This document shows positions 50,139-57,862 of a stretch of 57,862 bases of DNA, one piece after another. Made by a program: the position numbers and the translations under genes. Position 1 is the stretch's first letter. Each line of letters starts with the position of its first letter. Under the pieces are notes generated by a model. The model did no database searches. It saw only the letters and a program-made list of their open reading frames with translations, and was not told where the DNA came from. Source of the stretch: Saccharopolyspora oryzae (GTDB lineage Bacteria > Actinomycetota > Actinomycetes > Mycobacteriales > Pseudonocardiaceae); NCBI RefSeq assembly GCF_027853915.1, contig NZ_JAQGLA010000041.1, positions 1-57,862 on the forward strand, written 5' to 3'.

Positions 50139-50970
50139 GTGGAGCAGACCGCGAACACCTCGCAGTCCGAATCCTGGAACGGTGCTGAAGGCACCCACTG
50201 GGCCGATCACCAAGACCGCTACGACGCCGTGAACTGCGGGTTCAACGACGACCTGCTGCAAGCCGCGAGCCTCACCGAACGGGATCGGGTGCTCGACATC
50301 GGTTGCGGCAACGGACAGACGACCCGGATGGCCGCCGCACGTGCGATGCACGCCGTCGGCGTGGACCTGTCGGCTCCGATGCTGCAACGAGCTCGGCGCA
50401 CGGCGGCGCAGGAAGGCATCGGCAACGTCTCGTTCGAACAGGGCGATGCCCAGGTGCACCCGTTCCCACCTGCCGGTTTCGACGTGGTGATCAGCAGGTT
50501 CGGCGTGATGTTCTTCGCCGACCCGATCGCCGCGTTCACCAACATCCACCGCCTTGCGGCCCGGCGGCCGGCTGGCGTTCGTCTGCCTGCGCGAGCGCCA
50601 CGACGGAGACCTGGGCACGGTCCTGGATGCGATGGCCGAACACCTTCCGGCGCCCGCCCCCGTCGACCCGCACTCCCCCGGCCCGACCTCCCTGGCGGAC
50701 CCGAACCGCATCCACGAAGTGCTGACCGGCGCCGGATTCTCCGACGTGACGGCAAAGCCCGTCGATGCACCCCAGCTCTGGGGCCACGACCCGGCCGACG
50801 CGGCCAACTTCCTCTTCGAGTGGGCCCCGGTTCGAGCAATGCGCAGCAATGCAAACGCGACCGAAACAGAACGCGCCCACGCAGCCCTCACCGAAGCGAT
50901 GCAACGCCACCACCAACCCAACGGTGTGCAACTGCGCGGCTCCGCATGGCTGACCACCGCCACCCGCTGA
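50139..50970 (+). pseudogene. Second tandem methyltransferase, frameshifted near 50553
   Basis: Starts MEQTANTSQSESWNGAEGTH with motif I VLDIGCGNGQTTRMAAA, GVDLSAPMLQRARRTAAQEG and FGVMFFADPIAAFTNIHR, in clear alignment with its upstream paralogue. After FTNIHR the frame degenerates into arginine-proline sequence, while the expected continuation (LRPGGRLAFVCLRERHDGD to GVQLRGSAWLTTATR) is in the +1 frame from about 50554 to 50970. Two bases lost, or one gained, in CACCGCCTTGCGG would explain it. Either a recent mutation, or a sequencing error in a GC-rich run; if corrected the protein would be about 277 residues. Confidence 0.8.
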
Positions 50971-51127
50971 AGCCCCCAACGCACTGAGCCTTTCGCGTAA
51001 CGACTTGCTGCTCCGTGCGACCACGGTGCGGTCATGGCCGGTGCGCAGGATGACGAGGGCGGCTGCGACGATCTGCGAAGTTGATTTTGGTCGGACCAAC
51101 CTTTATACCCAGGAGGTCGACACCACG

Positions 51128-51667
51128 ATGACCGACGCCCGCACCCCACCTGCATCCTGGCCCCGCGCCGCCGCCTCGGGCCTCGTTGAGGTCGAGCGAC
51201 ACCTCTTCCGGCTCTCAGACCCGGAGGCACCGGCGTTGCGCCAGGCCCCGCTCCCCTCCGAGGAGTCTCCCGTCACAACCGGAGCCGGCCCAGATCTCGC
51301 GCTGTTCCACAGCGTTCTGGAGGATGGCGCCGTACATGCGGATTTGGAGCTTTGGGAGCACCCCGCGCCCGAACCGCCCCATCCGTGGGATCTGACGGTC
51401 GTCCACGAGGTGGAGATCGCCGGTCCGCACATCGCGCTCGTCTCGGGTACCTCCAGCCTCGGGACGGAATGCGTCCTCCCGGTGCCCACCGACACCTACG
51501 TCCTCGACGCCCGCTGCCGCGACCGAGCCGCAGCCGAGGCGGCCTTCCTCGCCTGGCTGGACGAGGAGGAGGAAGAAGGAGCGGAGCCAACGACCGAATC
51601 CTGGCCCCACGACGGGATCGAGCGCTGGCTCGTACGGCTGTGGCCCACTAGACCGACCACCGCTTGA
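51128..51667 (+). CDS. Hypothetical protein
   Basis: 179 residues from ATG 51128 with AGGAGG about 11 bases before; an upstream extension to 51005 has poor codon use. Acidic, with WDLTVVHEVEIAGPHIALVS, VPTDTYVLDARCRDRAAAEA and a run of glutamates (LAWLDEEEEEGAEP) before ERWLVRLWPT. The strand-rich middle recalls small sensor-like or immunity-type proteins of actinobacteria but I recognise no family. Confidence 0.6.
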   Translation: MTDARTPPASWPRAAASGLVEVERHLFRLSDPEAPALRQAPLPSEESPVTTGAGPDLALFHSVLEDGAVHADLELWEHPAPEPPHPWDLTVVHEVEIAGPHIALVSGTSSLGTECVLPVPTDTYVLDARCRDRAAAEAAFLAWLDEEEEEGAEPTTESWPHDGIERWLVRLWPTRPTTA

Positions 51668-51710
51668 CGCGGTAGCCCCGATCACCCCAAGCCCCGCATT
51701 CAGGTCGGGA

Positions 51711-52193
51711 TCACCTCCTCGCCGCCAACCAGCCGAAACGGCGCAGCGCCGCAGCGAAGCGCTCGGTTTCAGCGGCCAGACGCCCCAAACTGCCGGTGTC
51801 GACCTCGCCTGCGCGGATTCGACTCTCCTCGTCTGCCAAGTCCTGATGCAGCACCAGCATTGCTGACGCCATCTCCGGCGGCGTATCGATCCGCGCGGGG
51901 ATCATCTGGTTCAGGTCCGACCGGTCGGCGAGGACTGGAAAGGCAGCAGCCACAATGCAGTCCGTGCACTCCAGAATCCCCGTCGGCAGGTCAGGGCATC
52001 GCTCCCCTGGACGTGAACACACTTCCACTTCTTCGACTTGGAACACCCGCCGACACCAGGACCTGACCAAGGAATCCGTTGTGTTGCAACGAATGTGAGC
52101 GAATCTGCACCAGTCCGGGACGATCCCCTTGCGGTATTGGAAGTGCTTGAACTGCTTGGTTTCTGAAAAAGCCGAATCTGGCTCCAATTTCAT
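51711..52193 (-). CDS. Hypothetical cysteine-rich protein divergent from the XRE gene
   Basis: 160 residues if it begins at the ATG at 52193, after GGGGAAC; the stretch IPARIDTPPEMASAMLVLHQ, DLADEESRIRAGEVDTGSLG, AAETERFAAALRRFGWLAAR at the C-terminus has good actinomycete codon use. The N-terminal half is lower in GC and has seven cysteines, with C-x5-C and C-x2-C pairs that could bind zinc. A shorter version from GTG 51953 (80 residues) is possible. The gene is beside the XRE/DUF397 pair, where small helical proteins of this sort are often found. Function unknown. Confidence 0.5.
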   Translation of the reverse strand: MKLEPDSAFSETKQFKHFQYRKGIVPDWCRFAHIRCNTTDSLVRSWCRRVFQVEEVEVCSRPGERCPDLPTGILECTDCIVAAAFPVLADRSDLNQMIPARIDTPPEMASAMLVLHQDLADEESRIRAGEVDTGSLGRLAAETERFAAALRRFGWLAARR

Positions 52194-52330
52194 GTTCCCC
52201 GCCCTATCGCGCCGTTTCCTGCTCGCACCACCCGTTGTGGTAATTACTGAATCTTGTTGCAACGTGCCACCATCGACAACGCCGTGACCATGTGCGCAAC
52301 AGGTGATCAGCGTTTGGAACGGAGCAGATC

Positions 52331-53167
52331 GTGGCTAGAACCCCGAGGGGACGAGCGCTGGGAAATGCGCTTCGCGAAGCCCGCCAAGAGCACGGGCTCA
52401 CCGTCCGAGGCTTCGCAACCCAGCTTGGACGAGATCCCGGTGTCCTGTCGAGATGGGAAACCGGCGACCGGATACCCAAGCCGGAACAGGTCGCTCAGAT
52501 CTTGACCGCGCTAGGAGTGAACGGGCAGCGCTTCGAGGAAGTCATAGACCTCGCTTACGGTGCGAGCGATTCGAGCTGGGTGGCTACAACGCTGCCCGAG
52601 AACCGGCAACAGCTCGCCGCCCTGCTCGATCTGGAGCAGGGAGCCACCAACATCACCGAGGTCTCACCCTTGCTCGTCCCAGGTTTGCTGCAGACGACCG
52701 ACTACATCCGGGGCATCATGGGTTCCGGGCTACCAGCTGGAGAACTCGCTACCCGCGTTTCGATCCGGATCGGGCGTCGAGAAGTGCTCACCGGCCACAA
52801 GCCCACCCAGTTCACCGGCATGATCGGCCAATCAGCTCTGACGCAGGTCATCGGGTCTCCCGACGTTCTCACCGACCAGCTCAGGCACCTCCTGGAAATC
52901 GGGCGGCGCCCGAACATCGAACTGCGGATCATCCGGTCTGATTCTGGCTGGAATCCCGCGCTGGACGGGCCGTTCATGCTGATCGAAGGACCATCTGGCG
53001 TGGCCGTCCACCTCGAGAACCGCAAGTCAGGGCTCTTCCTCCATGAAGAAGCAGACATTCGCATGTACAGGCAGGCGATCGAGATGGTACGAACAGCCAC
53101 GCTGAGCCCGGAAGACTCGGCGAAGCTCATCGCGGACTTGGTTGACAGGATGGAGCGAAAGGCATGA
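52331..53167 (+). CDS. XRE family regulator with DUF5753 domain
   Basis: 278 residues. HTH_31/XRE: RALGNALREARQEHGLTVRG, LGRDPGVLSRWETGDRIPKP; then the DUF5753 domain (SPLLVPGLLQTTDYIRGIMG, RIGRREVLTGHKPTQFTGMI, RLLEIGRRPNIELRIIR-like segment, GPFMLIEGPSGVAVHLENRK). These pairs with DUF397 proteins are abundant in actinomycetes (WhiJ/AbaA-like) and tune development and antibiotic production. GTG start after GGAGCAGATC. GTTGCAAC palindromes at 52083-52090 and 52256-52263 flank the upstream region. Stop overlaps the DUF397 start (ATGA). Confidence 0.9.
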   Translation: MARTPRGRALGNALREARQEHGLTVRGFATQLGRDPGVLSRWETGDRIPKPEQVAQILTALGVNGQRFEEVIDLAYGASDSSWVATTLPENRQQLAALLDLEQGATNITEVSPLLVPGLLQTTDYIRGIMGSGLPAGELATRVSIRIGRREVLTGHKPTQFTGMIGQSALTQVIGSPDVLTDQLRHLLEIGRRPNIELRIIRSDSGWNPALDGPFMLIEGPSGVAVHLENRKSGLFLHEEADIRMYRQAIEMVRTATLSPEDSAKLIADLVDRMERKA

Positions 53168-53340
53168 CCACCTCGAAGACCTGGATCAAATCGTCCCGCA
53201 GCCAGAGCACATCGACTTGCGTCGAACTGACCACCGACCTCGACGAGATTCGCGACTCCAAGAACCCGTCCGGACCAACGTTACGGGTCGATGTCGCCAG
53301 CTTCGTGCAAGCCGTCAAGGATGGCCGGTTCGATCGCTGA
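53164..53340 (+). CDS. DUF397 small protein with a TTA codon
   Basis: 58 residues: MTTSKTWIKSSRSQSTSTCV, VELTTDLDEIRDSKNPSGPT, VDVASFVQAVKDGRFDR. W-x-KSSRS, a cysteine-V-E strand, IRDSKNP and a final F-x-x-x-V-K-x-G match DUF397. Overlaps the XRE gene by ATGA, the usual pair. Codon 40 (53281-53283) is TTA, so in a bldA-type system its synthesis would be tied to development. Confidence 0.88.
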   Translation: MTTSKTWIKSSRSQSTSTCVELTTDLDEIRDSKNPSGPTLRVDVASFVQAVKDGRFDR

Positions 53341-53437
53341 GCACCACGCGAGCCGTCCGTGATCGTTGGTCTTGGGCGGTTCGCGTAACCCTGGGCCGTT
53401 CTGGTCGTTGATCTCCCCGACGTGCTGGGAGGTCTTC

Positions 53438-55285
53438 ATGCGCCGGAGTTCGTTGGCCCTGTTGCTGGCGCTGGTGACGGTTCTCGCCGGGTTGACCACG
53501 GTGAACACCGCTGCCGCGCAGGACAGTTGGGTGGCTCGTGGGGAGGAGTACCCCTCGACCGCCACCGAGAGCGACGTTGCGATTCCGATGTCCGACGGCA
53601 CCGTGCTGCGCGGTGATGTTCAGCGGCCGGCCGATGCTGGTGGGAATCCGCTCGACGGGCGGTTTCCCGTGCTGCTGACCATCACCGCGTACAACAAGAC
53701 CGTGCTGAACGGGCCCGCAGCAGCGGCGATGGGCGATCCCAGCTACTTCGTCAAGCGCGGATACGTGCAGGTCACCGTCGATGCTCGCGGTACCGGCAGC
53801 TCGGGTGGTTCGTGGGCGGCGTTCAGCGAGCGCGAGAACACCGACGCCGGTGAGATCGTCGAGTGGGCCGCCTCCGCCGAACGGCCGTGGAGCAACGGAT
53901 CCGTTGGCATGCACGGTCCTTCGTACATGGGGATCAGCCAGCTGTTCGCCGCCGCCAACCGGCCGGCCGGGCTGAAGGCCATCTTCCCGCAGGTCCCGGC
54001 TGCCGACACCTACCGCGACGTGGTCGCCTCCGGTGGTGCCGTCGACGTCGGGTTCATCCCGCTGTGGTTGGGGCTGGTCACGGGCACCGGGCTCATCCCG
54101 CCCGCGTACGGACCGGGCGAACCCGACAACGCGCTGCAGATGTACCTGTCGCGAATCCAAGGTGCTACCGGGTTCACCGCGCCGATGCTGCTCTCCGCGA
54201 CGCTGGGGTTGGACTCGGCGTTCGACGGACCGTTCTACGCCGAGCGCTCGCCCATCAACGTCGTCGACCGCATCGACGTGCCCACCTTCCTCGTCGGCGG
54301 CGAGTACGACCTGTTCCAGCGCGGCACGCCGATGGTGTTCGACCGGCTCCGCGAGCGCGGCATCCCGACCAAGATGATCTTCGGCCCGTGGGACCACCTG
54401 CAAGCCAGCCAGGGCACCGGAATCGAGGACGCCGGGCACGGCACGTTGCAGGAGCTCCAGCTGCGCTGGTTCGACCACTACGTGCGCGGTCTGGCCGACC
54501 CGGCGCTGGACGCCGACATCCCGCCGCTGACCTGGCACGAGATCGGTTCCGGCCAGTGGCACCAGGCGCAGGACTGGATCGACGAGCAGCGCGCCACCAC
54601 GTTCCAGCTCTCCGGCACCTCGCTCCCGGCCTCGCCGGGGAAGCTGGTCGCCGACGACGCCGAACCGGGGCAGACCACGGTCGCTCCGGTCCCCGTCTCC
54701 GGCCTGTGCACGCGCTCGGCCAACCAGTGGACCGCGGGACTGCCCAACACCATCGCGCTCGGGAAGCTGTGCGAGGACAACCGGTGGAACGACCTGTCCG
54801 GAGCGGTCTTCGAAACCGAACCGGTGGCCGAGCCGCTGCGGATGCGCGGTCCGATCAACGCTCGGCTGAACATGTCGACGCCGACCGGGAACGGCATGGT
54901 GTCGGTCTCGGTGTCGTCGGTGTCGCCGACCGGCGAGGTCAACCGGCTCACCGGCGGCTGGCAGGTCCTGTCCCACCGGGCGCTCGACGAATCCCGCTCG
55001 CGCTACCTCGACGGGAAGCTGATCCAGCCGTACCACCCCTTCACCAAGGAAGCCCAGAACCTGCTTCAGCCAGGCGAGATCGCGCCGATCGACGTGGAGG
55101 TCTTCCCCACCGGCGCGGTGATCCCGCCCGGCCACAAGCTGCGGATCGCGGTGCAGGCCTACGACGTGCCGCACCTGCTCCCCACGCTGCGCGACCTCCC
55201 GGCAGCCCTGTCCCCGCTGACCATCCACACCTCACCGGAACACCCGTCGGAGCTCACCCTCCCGACGATCCCCGCCGGCAGGTGA
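53438..55285 (+). CDS. Secreted CocE/NonD family hydrolase (X-Pro dipeptidyl-peptidase S15 fold)
   Basis: 615 residues from ATG 53438 after GGGAGG. Signal peptide LALLLALVTVLAGLTTVNTA with cleavage near NTAAAQD. Alpha/beta hydrolase: VTVDARGTGSSGG, nucleophile elbow GMHGPSYMGISQL (serine about 165), acid in VGGEYDLFQRG, histidine in GPWDHLQASQG, then a C-terminal jelly-roll PepX_C domain (EPLRMRGPINARLNMSTPTG, VIPPGHKLRIAVQAYDVPHL). The family includes cocaine esterase, glutaryl acylases and X-Pro peptidases. Exported; substrate not predictable. A hairpin of the same family as 31557 follows. Confidence 0.88.
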   Translation: MRRSSLALLLALVTVLAGLTTVNTAAAQDSWVARGEEYPSTATESDVAIPMSDGTVLRGDVQRPADAGGNPLDGRFPVLLTITAYNKTVLNGPAAAAMGDPSYFVKRGYVQVTVDARGTGSSGGSWAAFSERENTDAGEIVEWAASAERPWSNGSVGMHGPSYMGISQLFAAANRPAGLKAIFPQVPAADTYRDVVASGGAVDVGFIPLWLGLVTGTGLIPPAYGPGEPDNALQMYLSRIQGATGFTAPMLLSATLGLDSAFDGPFYAERSPINVVDRIDVPTFLVGGEYDLFQRGTPMVFDRLRERGIPTKMIFGPWDHLQASQGTGIEDAGHGTLQELQLRWFDHYVRGLADPALDADIPPLTWHEIGSGQWHQAQDWIDEQRATTFQLSGTSLPASPGKLVADDAEPGQTTVAPVPVSGLCTRSANQWTAGLPNTIALGKLCEDNRWNDLSGAVFETEPVAEPLRMRGPINARLNMSTPTGNGMVSVSVSSVSPTGEVNRLTGGWQVLSHRALDESRSRYLDGKLIQPYHPFTKEAQNLLQPGEIAPIDVEVFPTGAVIPPGHKLRIAVQAYDVPHLLPTLRDLPAALSPLTIHTSPEHPSELTLPTIPAGR

Positions 55286-55292
55286 GCCAGAT

Positions 55293-55338
55293 GTCGTGAG
55301 TGTTTTGTGGCGTCATAGCACCCCAAAACACTCACGAC
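55293..55338. terminator. 18-base-arm hairpin with CTCACG trailer, second copy
   Basis: GTCGTGAGTGTTTTGTGG and CCCCAAAACACTCACGAC around CGTCATAGCA (10-base loop), one mismatch, followed by CCTCTACC. Lies between convergent genes. Arms differ from the 31557 copy at five positions, all paired. Confidence 0.8.
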
Positions 55339-55378
55339 CCTCTACCTGCGCAAAGCCCTCTTCCGCGACCGAGCAGCT

Positions 55379-55786
55379 TCAGCTGCTGGGAACGAGTTCG
55401 GCCAGCAAGGCCTGGACCCGGCGGTCGATCTCGTCGCGGATCTCTCGTACGGCCGCGACGCCCTGCCCGGCCGGATCGGACAGCTGCCAATCCAGGTAGC
55501 GCTTGCCGGGGAAGACCGGGCAGGCGTCACCGCAGCCCATCGTGATCACCACGTCCGCGGCCTCGACCGCGTCGGTGGTGAGCTTCTTGGGAATCTCCCG
55601 CGACAGGTCGATGCCCAGTTCGCTCATGACGGCCACAACGGCGGGGTTGATGGTCTCCGCCGGATCGGATCCGGCCGAGCGCACTGTCACGTTGCCCTGT
55701 GCGCGGTGCTGCAGGAGAGCCGCGGCCATCTGCGAACGTCCGGCGTTGTGGACGCAGACGAACAGGATTTCAGGCGTGCGGGGCAT
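55379..55786 (-). CDS. arsC: Arsenate reductase, low-molecular-weight phosphatase type
   Basis: 135 residues. P-loop CVHNAGRSQ near residue 11 and the pair in MGCGDACPVFPGK (about 82-94) give the three redox cysteines; YLDWQLSDPAGQG follows. Reduces arsenate to arsenite with thioredoxin or mycothiol/mycoredoxin; which of them is not decided here. The 17-base overlap with the Acr3 gene shows coupling. Last gene of arsR-acr3-arsC. Confidence 0.93.
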   Translation of the reverse strand: MPRTPEILFVCVHNAGRSQMAAALLQHRAQGNVTVRSAGSDPAETINPAVVAVMSELGIDLSREIPKKLTTDAVEAADVVITMGCGDACPVFPGKRYLDWQLSDPAGQGVAAVREIRDEIDRRVQALLAELVPSS

Positions 55787-56855
55787 GATCGCTCCAGGTC
55801 GTGCGGGCGGGTTCGGCGAACCAGCGGCGTGCGGCCAGGGAGACGTAGACCAGGCCGACCAGCACCGGCACCTCGATGAGCGGGCCGACGACGCCGGCCA
55901 GGGCTTGTCCGCTGGTGACGCCGAAGGTGCCGATGGCCACCGCGATCGCGAGCTCGAAGTTGTTGCCCGCAGCGGTGAACGACAGGGTCGCCGACCGCTC
56001 GTAGTTCAGGCCGATGGCCTTGCCCAGCGCGAAGGACCCCGCCCACATGATCGCGAAGTAGGCCAGCAGCGGCACGGCGATGCGCGCGACGTCCACCGGC
56101 CGGCTGGTGATCTGGTCGCCTTGCAGGGCGAAGAGGACCACGATGGTGAACAGCAGCCCGTAGAGCGCGACCGGACCGATCTTGGGCAGGAACCGGTCCT
56201 CGTACCAGTCCCGGCCCTTGGCCCGCTCCCCCAGCTTGCGGGTCAGGTACCCGGCGACCAGCGGGATGCCGAGGAAGATGAGCACGGACTTGGCGATCTG
56301 CCACGCCGAGACGTCCAGGCCGACCTGGGGCAGGCCGAGCCAACCGGGCAGCACCGAGAGGTAGAACCAGCCGAGGGCGGCGAACGCGACCACCTGGAAC
56401 ACCGAGTTCAGCGCCACCAGCACCGCGGCGGCCTCGCGGTCACCGCAGGCCAGGTCGTTCCAGATGATCACCATGGCGATGCAGCGCGCCAAACCCACGA
56501 TGATCAAACCGGTGCGGTACTCGGGCAGGTCGGGCAGGAACACCCACGCCAGCGCGAACATCACCGCCGGGCCGATGAGCCAGTTGAGCACCAGCGAGGA
56601 GATCAGCAGCCGCCGGTCGCCGGTGACGGTGTCGAGCCGGTCGTAGCGGACCTTGGCCAGCACCGGGTACATCATCACCAGCAGGCCGAGCGCGATCGGC
56701 AGCGAGATCCCGTCGACCTGCACCGCGTCGAGAGCGGGCCCGAGGCCGGGGATCCAGCGTCCGGCGAGGAGCCCGACCAGCATCGCCGCACCGATCCACA
56801 CCGGCAGCAACCGGTCCAACGTGGACAGACGGGCCATCGCCGCATTTCGGGTCAT
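55770..56855 (-). CDS. acr3: Acr3 family arsenite efflux permease
   Basis: 361 residues with 10 membrane segments. GLARCIAMVIIWNDLACGDR contains the conserved cysteine needed for arsenite transport; WLIGPAVMFALAWVFLPDLP and SFTAAGNNFELAIAVAIGTF are family signatures. It exports arsenite made by ArsC. ATG overlaps the ArsR stop (ATGA at 56852-56855). Confidence 0.93.
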   Translation of the reverse strand: MTRNAAMARLSTLDRLLPVWIGAAMLVGLLAGRWIPGLGPALDAVQVDGISLPIALGLLVMMYPVLAKVRYDRLDTVTGDRRLLISSLVLNWLIGPAVMFALAWVFLPDLPEYRTGLIIVGLARCIAMVIIWNDLACGDREAAAVLVALNSVFQVVAFAALGWFYLSVLPGWLGLPQVGLDVSAWQIAKSVLIFLGIPLVAGYLTRKLGERAKGRDWYEDRFLPKIGPVALYGLLFTIVVLFALQGDQITSRPVDVARIAVPLLAYFAIMWAGSFALGKAIGLNYERSATLSFTAAGNNFELAIAVAIGTFGVTSGQALAGVVGPLIEVPVLVGLVYVSLAARRWFAEPARTTWSDHAPHA

Positions 56856-57199
56856 GCGGTCACCTCATCGGCCGGAGCGAGCACGCTGGACAGCGAAGCC
56901 AGGACCTCGGGGCGCACCCGGTAGTAGATCCACGTGCCGCGGCGTTCGCCCTCGATCACCCCGGCCTCCCGCAGCACCTTGAGGTGGTGCGAGATCGTCG
57001 GCCCGGACAGCTCGAAAGCCCCGGTCAGGTCGCACACGCACGCCTCGCCGCCCGCGTGCGAGGCGATCAGCGACAGCAGCCGCAACCGCACCGGCTCGCC
57101 GATCGCCTTGAACACCCGCGCCAACTCCACCGACTGCTCGGCCGTCAACGGCTCCCCCATCAGCGGGGAGCAGCACAGCTCCGACTCCTGTTTCGACAC
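56852..57199 (-). CDS. arsR: ArsR arsenite-responsive repressor
   Basis: 115 residues from GTG 57199 (VSKQESELCCSPL); a GTG at 57217 would add six residues and could serve a near-leaderless transcript. HTH LSGPTISHHLKVLREAGVIE. Metal-sensing cysteines: CVCDL in the helix before the HTH and the N-terminal CC pair. The operator should lie in the 78-base gap to the divergent arsI, where TTTGACACACCTCGAATCAG and a second GAC(GTCCATCTA)GAC element are seen. Confidence 0.9.
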   Translation of the reverse strand: MSKQESELCCSPLMGEPLTAEQSVELARVFKAIGEPVRLRLLSLIASHAGGEACVCDLTGAFELSGPTISHHLKVLREAGVIEGERRGTWIYYRVRPEVLASLSSVLAPADEVTA

Positions 57200-57277
57200 C
57201 CCTCTAATTTGACACACCTCGAATCAGAGGGGCAAACTGACCCCGCTGTTTCGACGTCCATCTAGACAGGGGTCGTG

Positions 57278-57712
57278 ATGTCGCGCATCCAACTCGCCCT
57301 CCGGGTCGGCGACCTGGAAGGTTCGATCTCCTTCTACTCGAAGCTCTTCGGCGCGGAACCGGCCAAGCGCCGCCCCGGCTACGCCAACTTCGCCGTCGCC
57401 GACCCGCCGCTCAAGCTCGTCCTGCTGGAAGGCGAGCCGGGCCAGGCAACGGTCATGGACCACCTCGGCGTCGAGGTCGACAACACCGGAACCGTCCACG
57501 AAGCCGCCGAGCGACTGGCCGCCTTGGGCCTGTTCACCGAGGTCGAGAACGACACGACCTGCTGCTACGCCCGCCAGGACAAGGTCTGGGTGCACGGCCC
57601 CGGCCGCGAACCCTGGGAGGTCTACGTGGTCAAGGCCGACTCCGAGACCGCGGGCGAATCCCCAAACCTCCTGGTCGAGCCCAGCGAGACGCAAGGGAAG
57701 TGCTGCAACTGA
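57278..57712 (+). CDS. arsI: ArsI/CadI family glyoxalase-fold protein (C-As lyase)
   Basis: 144 residues from ATG 57278 (AGGGG five bases before; a GTG directly precedes). Vicinal oxygen chelate fold: MSRIQLALRVGDLEGSISFY, DHLGVEVDNTG, then TTCCYARQDKVWVHGPGREP whose CC pair binds trivalent organoarsenicals in ArsI, and a C-terminal KCCN. ArsI cleaves the carbon-arsenic bond of methylarsenite using Fe(II) and oxygen; mycobacterial CadI is the same group. Divergent from arsR, so arsenite-inducible. Confidence 0.92.
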   Translation: MSRIQLALRVGDLEGSISFYSKLFGAEPAKRRPGYANFAVADPPLKLVLLEGEPGQATVMDHLGVEVDNTGTVHEAAERLAALGLFTEVENDTTCCYARQDKVWVHGPGREPWEVYVVKADSETAGESPNLLVEPSETQGKCCN

Positions 57713-57755
57713 GGACGCTTGTGGTGCTGGTCGAGCCCCCCGTTACCGTTTTCGT

Positions 57756-57862
57756 GGCTCTGATCAAGAGCCCTGGTCGCCAGGCCTGGCATGACTTTGT
57801 CCCCCAGTCGAACGGATGATCCGGGGGGTGGTGTCACCAGGCCTGGTGGCATCGGTGGACCG
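57756..57862. repeat. Structured intergenic element cut by the window end
   Basis: GGCTCT GATCA AGAGCC hairpin (57756-57772), then two copies of CCAGGCCTGG (57780-57789 and 57837-57846) that, with CCCCC (57801-57805) and GGGGG, can form a long imperfect stem capped by CGGAT G ATCCG. The GCTCTTGATCA core (read on the minus strand) also occurs in the tandem repeat at 31633-31682. Confidence 0.5.

Noticed and set aside
1..57862. CRISPR arrays, tRNA or rRNA genes, insertion sequences, prophage
   Set aside because: No regularly spaced repeats, no cloverleaf with CCA-type ends, no transposase, integrase or phage structural gene was recognised by reading; a tRNAscan or IS search would settle it.

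Overview
The window is chromosomal DNA from a high-GC actinomycete. The gene content (LigD-type end-joining modules, XRE/DUF397 pair, DUF3040 and DUF2795 proteins, mycothiol-era ArsC/Acr3/ArsI set, rare TTA codons, GTG starts, strong AGGAGG ribosome binding sites) and the repeated intergenic hairpins suggest a Pseudonocardiaceae member, perhaps Saccharopolyspora-like; that taxonomic guess is inference, not a match. No rRNA, tRNA, CRISPR array, transposase or phage gene was recognised. The window looks like a continuous, mostly accessory part of a linear or large chromosome.

Layout. 1-2374: end of a nickel-pincer cofactor operon (larE partial, larB, larC). 2384-5942: a three-subunit molybdenum hydroxylase of the PaoABC type on the minus strand. 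5983-7422: stand-alone LigD polymerase and phosphoesterase genes. 7600-10426: small protein, class III CoA-transferase, exonuclease III. 10667-14690: Lrp/AsnC regulator divergent from a branched-chain 2-oxoacid dehydrogenase operon (E1 alpha, E1 beta, E2). 14764-16829: ChaA-like antiporter and a putative autoregulated HTH protein. 17133-23852: two DrrAB-like ABC-2 exporters with GntR and MarR regulators, then an MFS exporter with a TetR regulator. 23883-25163: HAD hydrolase and methyltransferase. 25301-29016: a sulfur-scavenging region: polar amino acid type ABC importer (ATPase, permease, lipoprotein) and an SsuE-type FMN reductase, where the lipoprotein gene and the reductase gene are each preceded by a 25-codon cysteine-containing leader peptide and share an identical 12-base promoter block. 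29249-34307: class III aminotransferase, degenerate HATPase protein, short-form transketolase, DUF2795 and DUF3040 proteins. 34555-40803: secreted M9-type collagenase, LysR regulator, metallo-beta-lactamase fold hydrolase, PAF-acetylhydrolase-like esterase with MerR regulator. 41013-47233: MHS transporter plus phosphotriesterase-like hydrolase, a two-domain Lrp regulator, and an AbgT transporter plus M20 amidohydrolase pair. 47372-53340: HEAT-like protein, TetR regulator with two tandem paralogous methyltransferases (the second frameshifted), hypotheticals, XRE/DUF397 pair. 53438-55285: secreted CocE/NonD esterase. 55379-57712: arsenic resistance (arsR-acr3-arsC divergent from arsI).

The most unusual content is non-coding. 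A 182-base structured repeat occurs twice in the same orientation (10464-10645 and 31668-31850); its stems are kept by at least four paired base changes, and its wobble pairs favour transcription of the plus strand. Separately, AT-rich 46-base dyads (three copies) and perfect TTTCAATTGAAA-centred palindromes (three copies) sit at gene 3' ends in this GC-rich DNA, and a third family of GC-rich 18-base-arm hairpins shares a loop length and trailer. Together with the paired cysteine leaders these are the best candidates for undescribed biology here.
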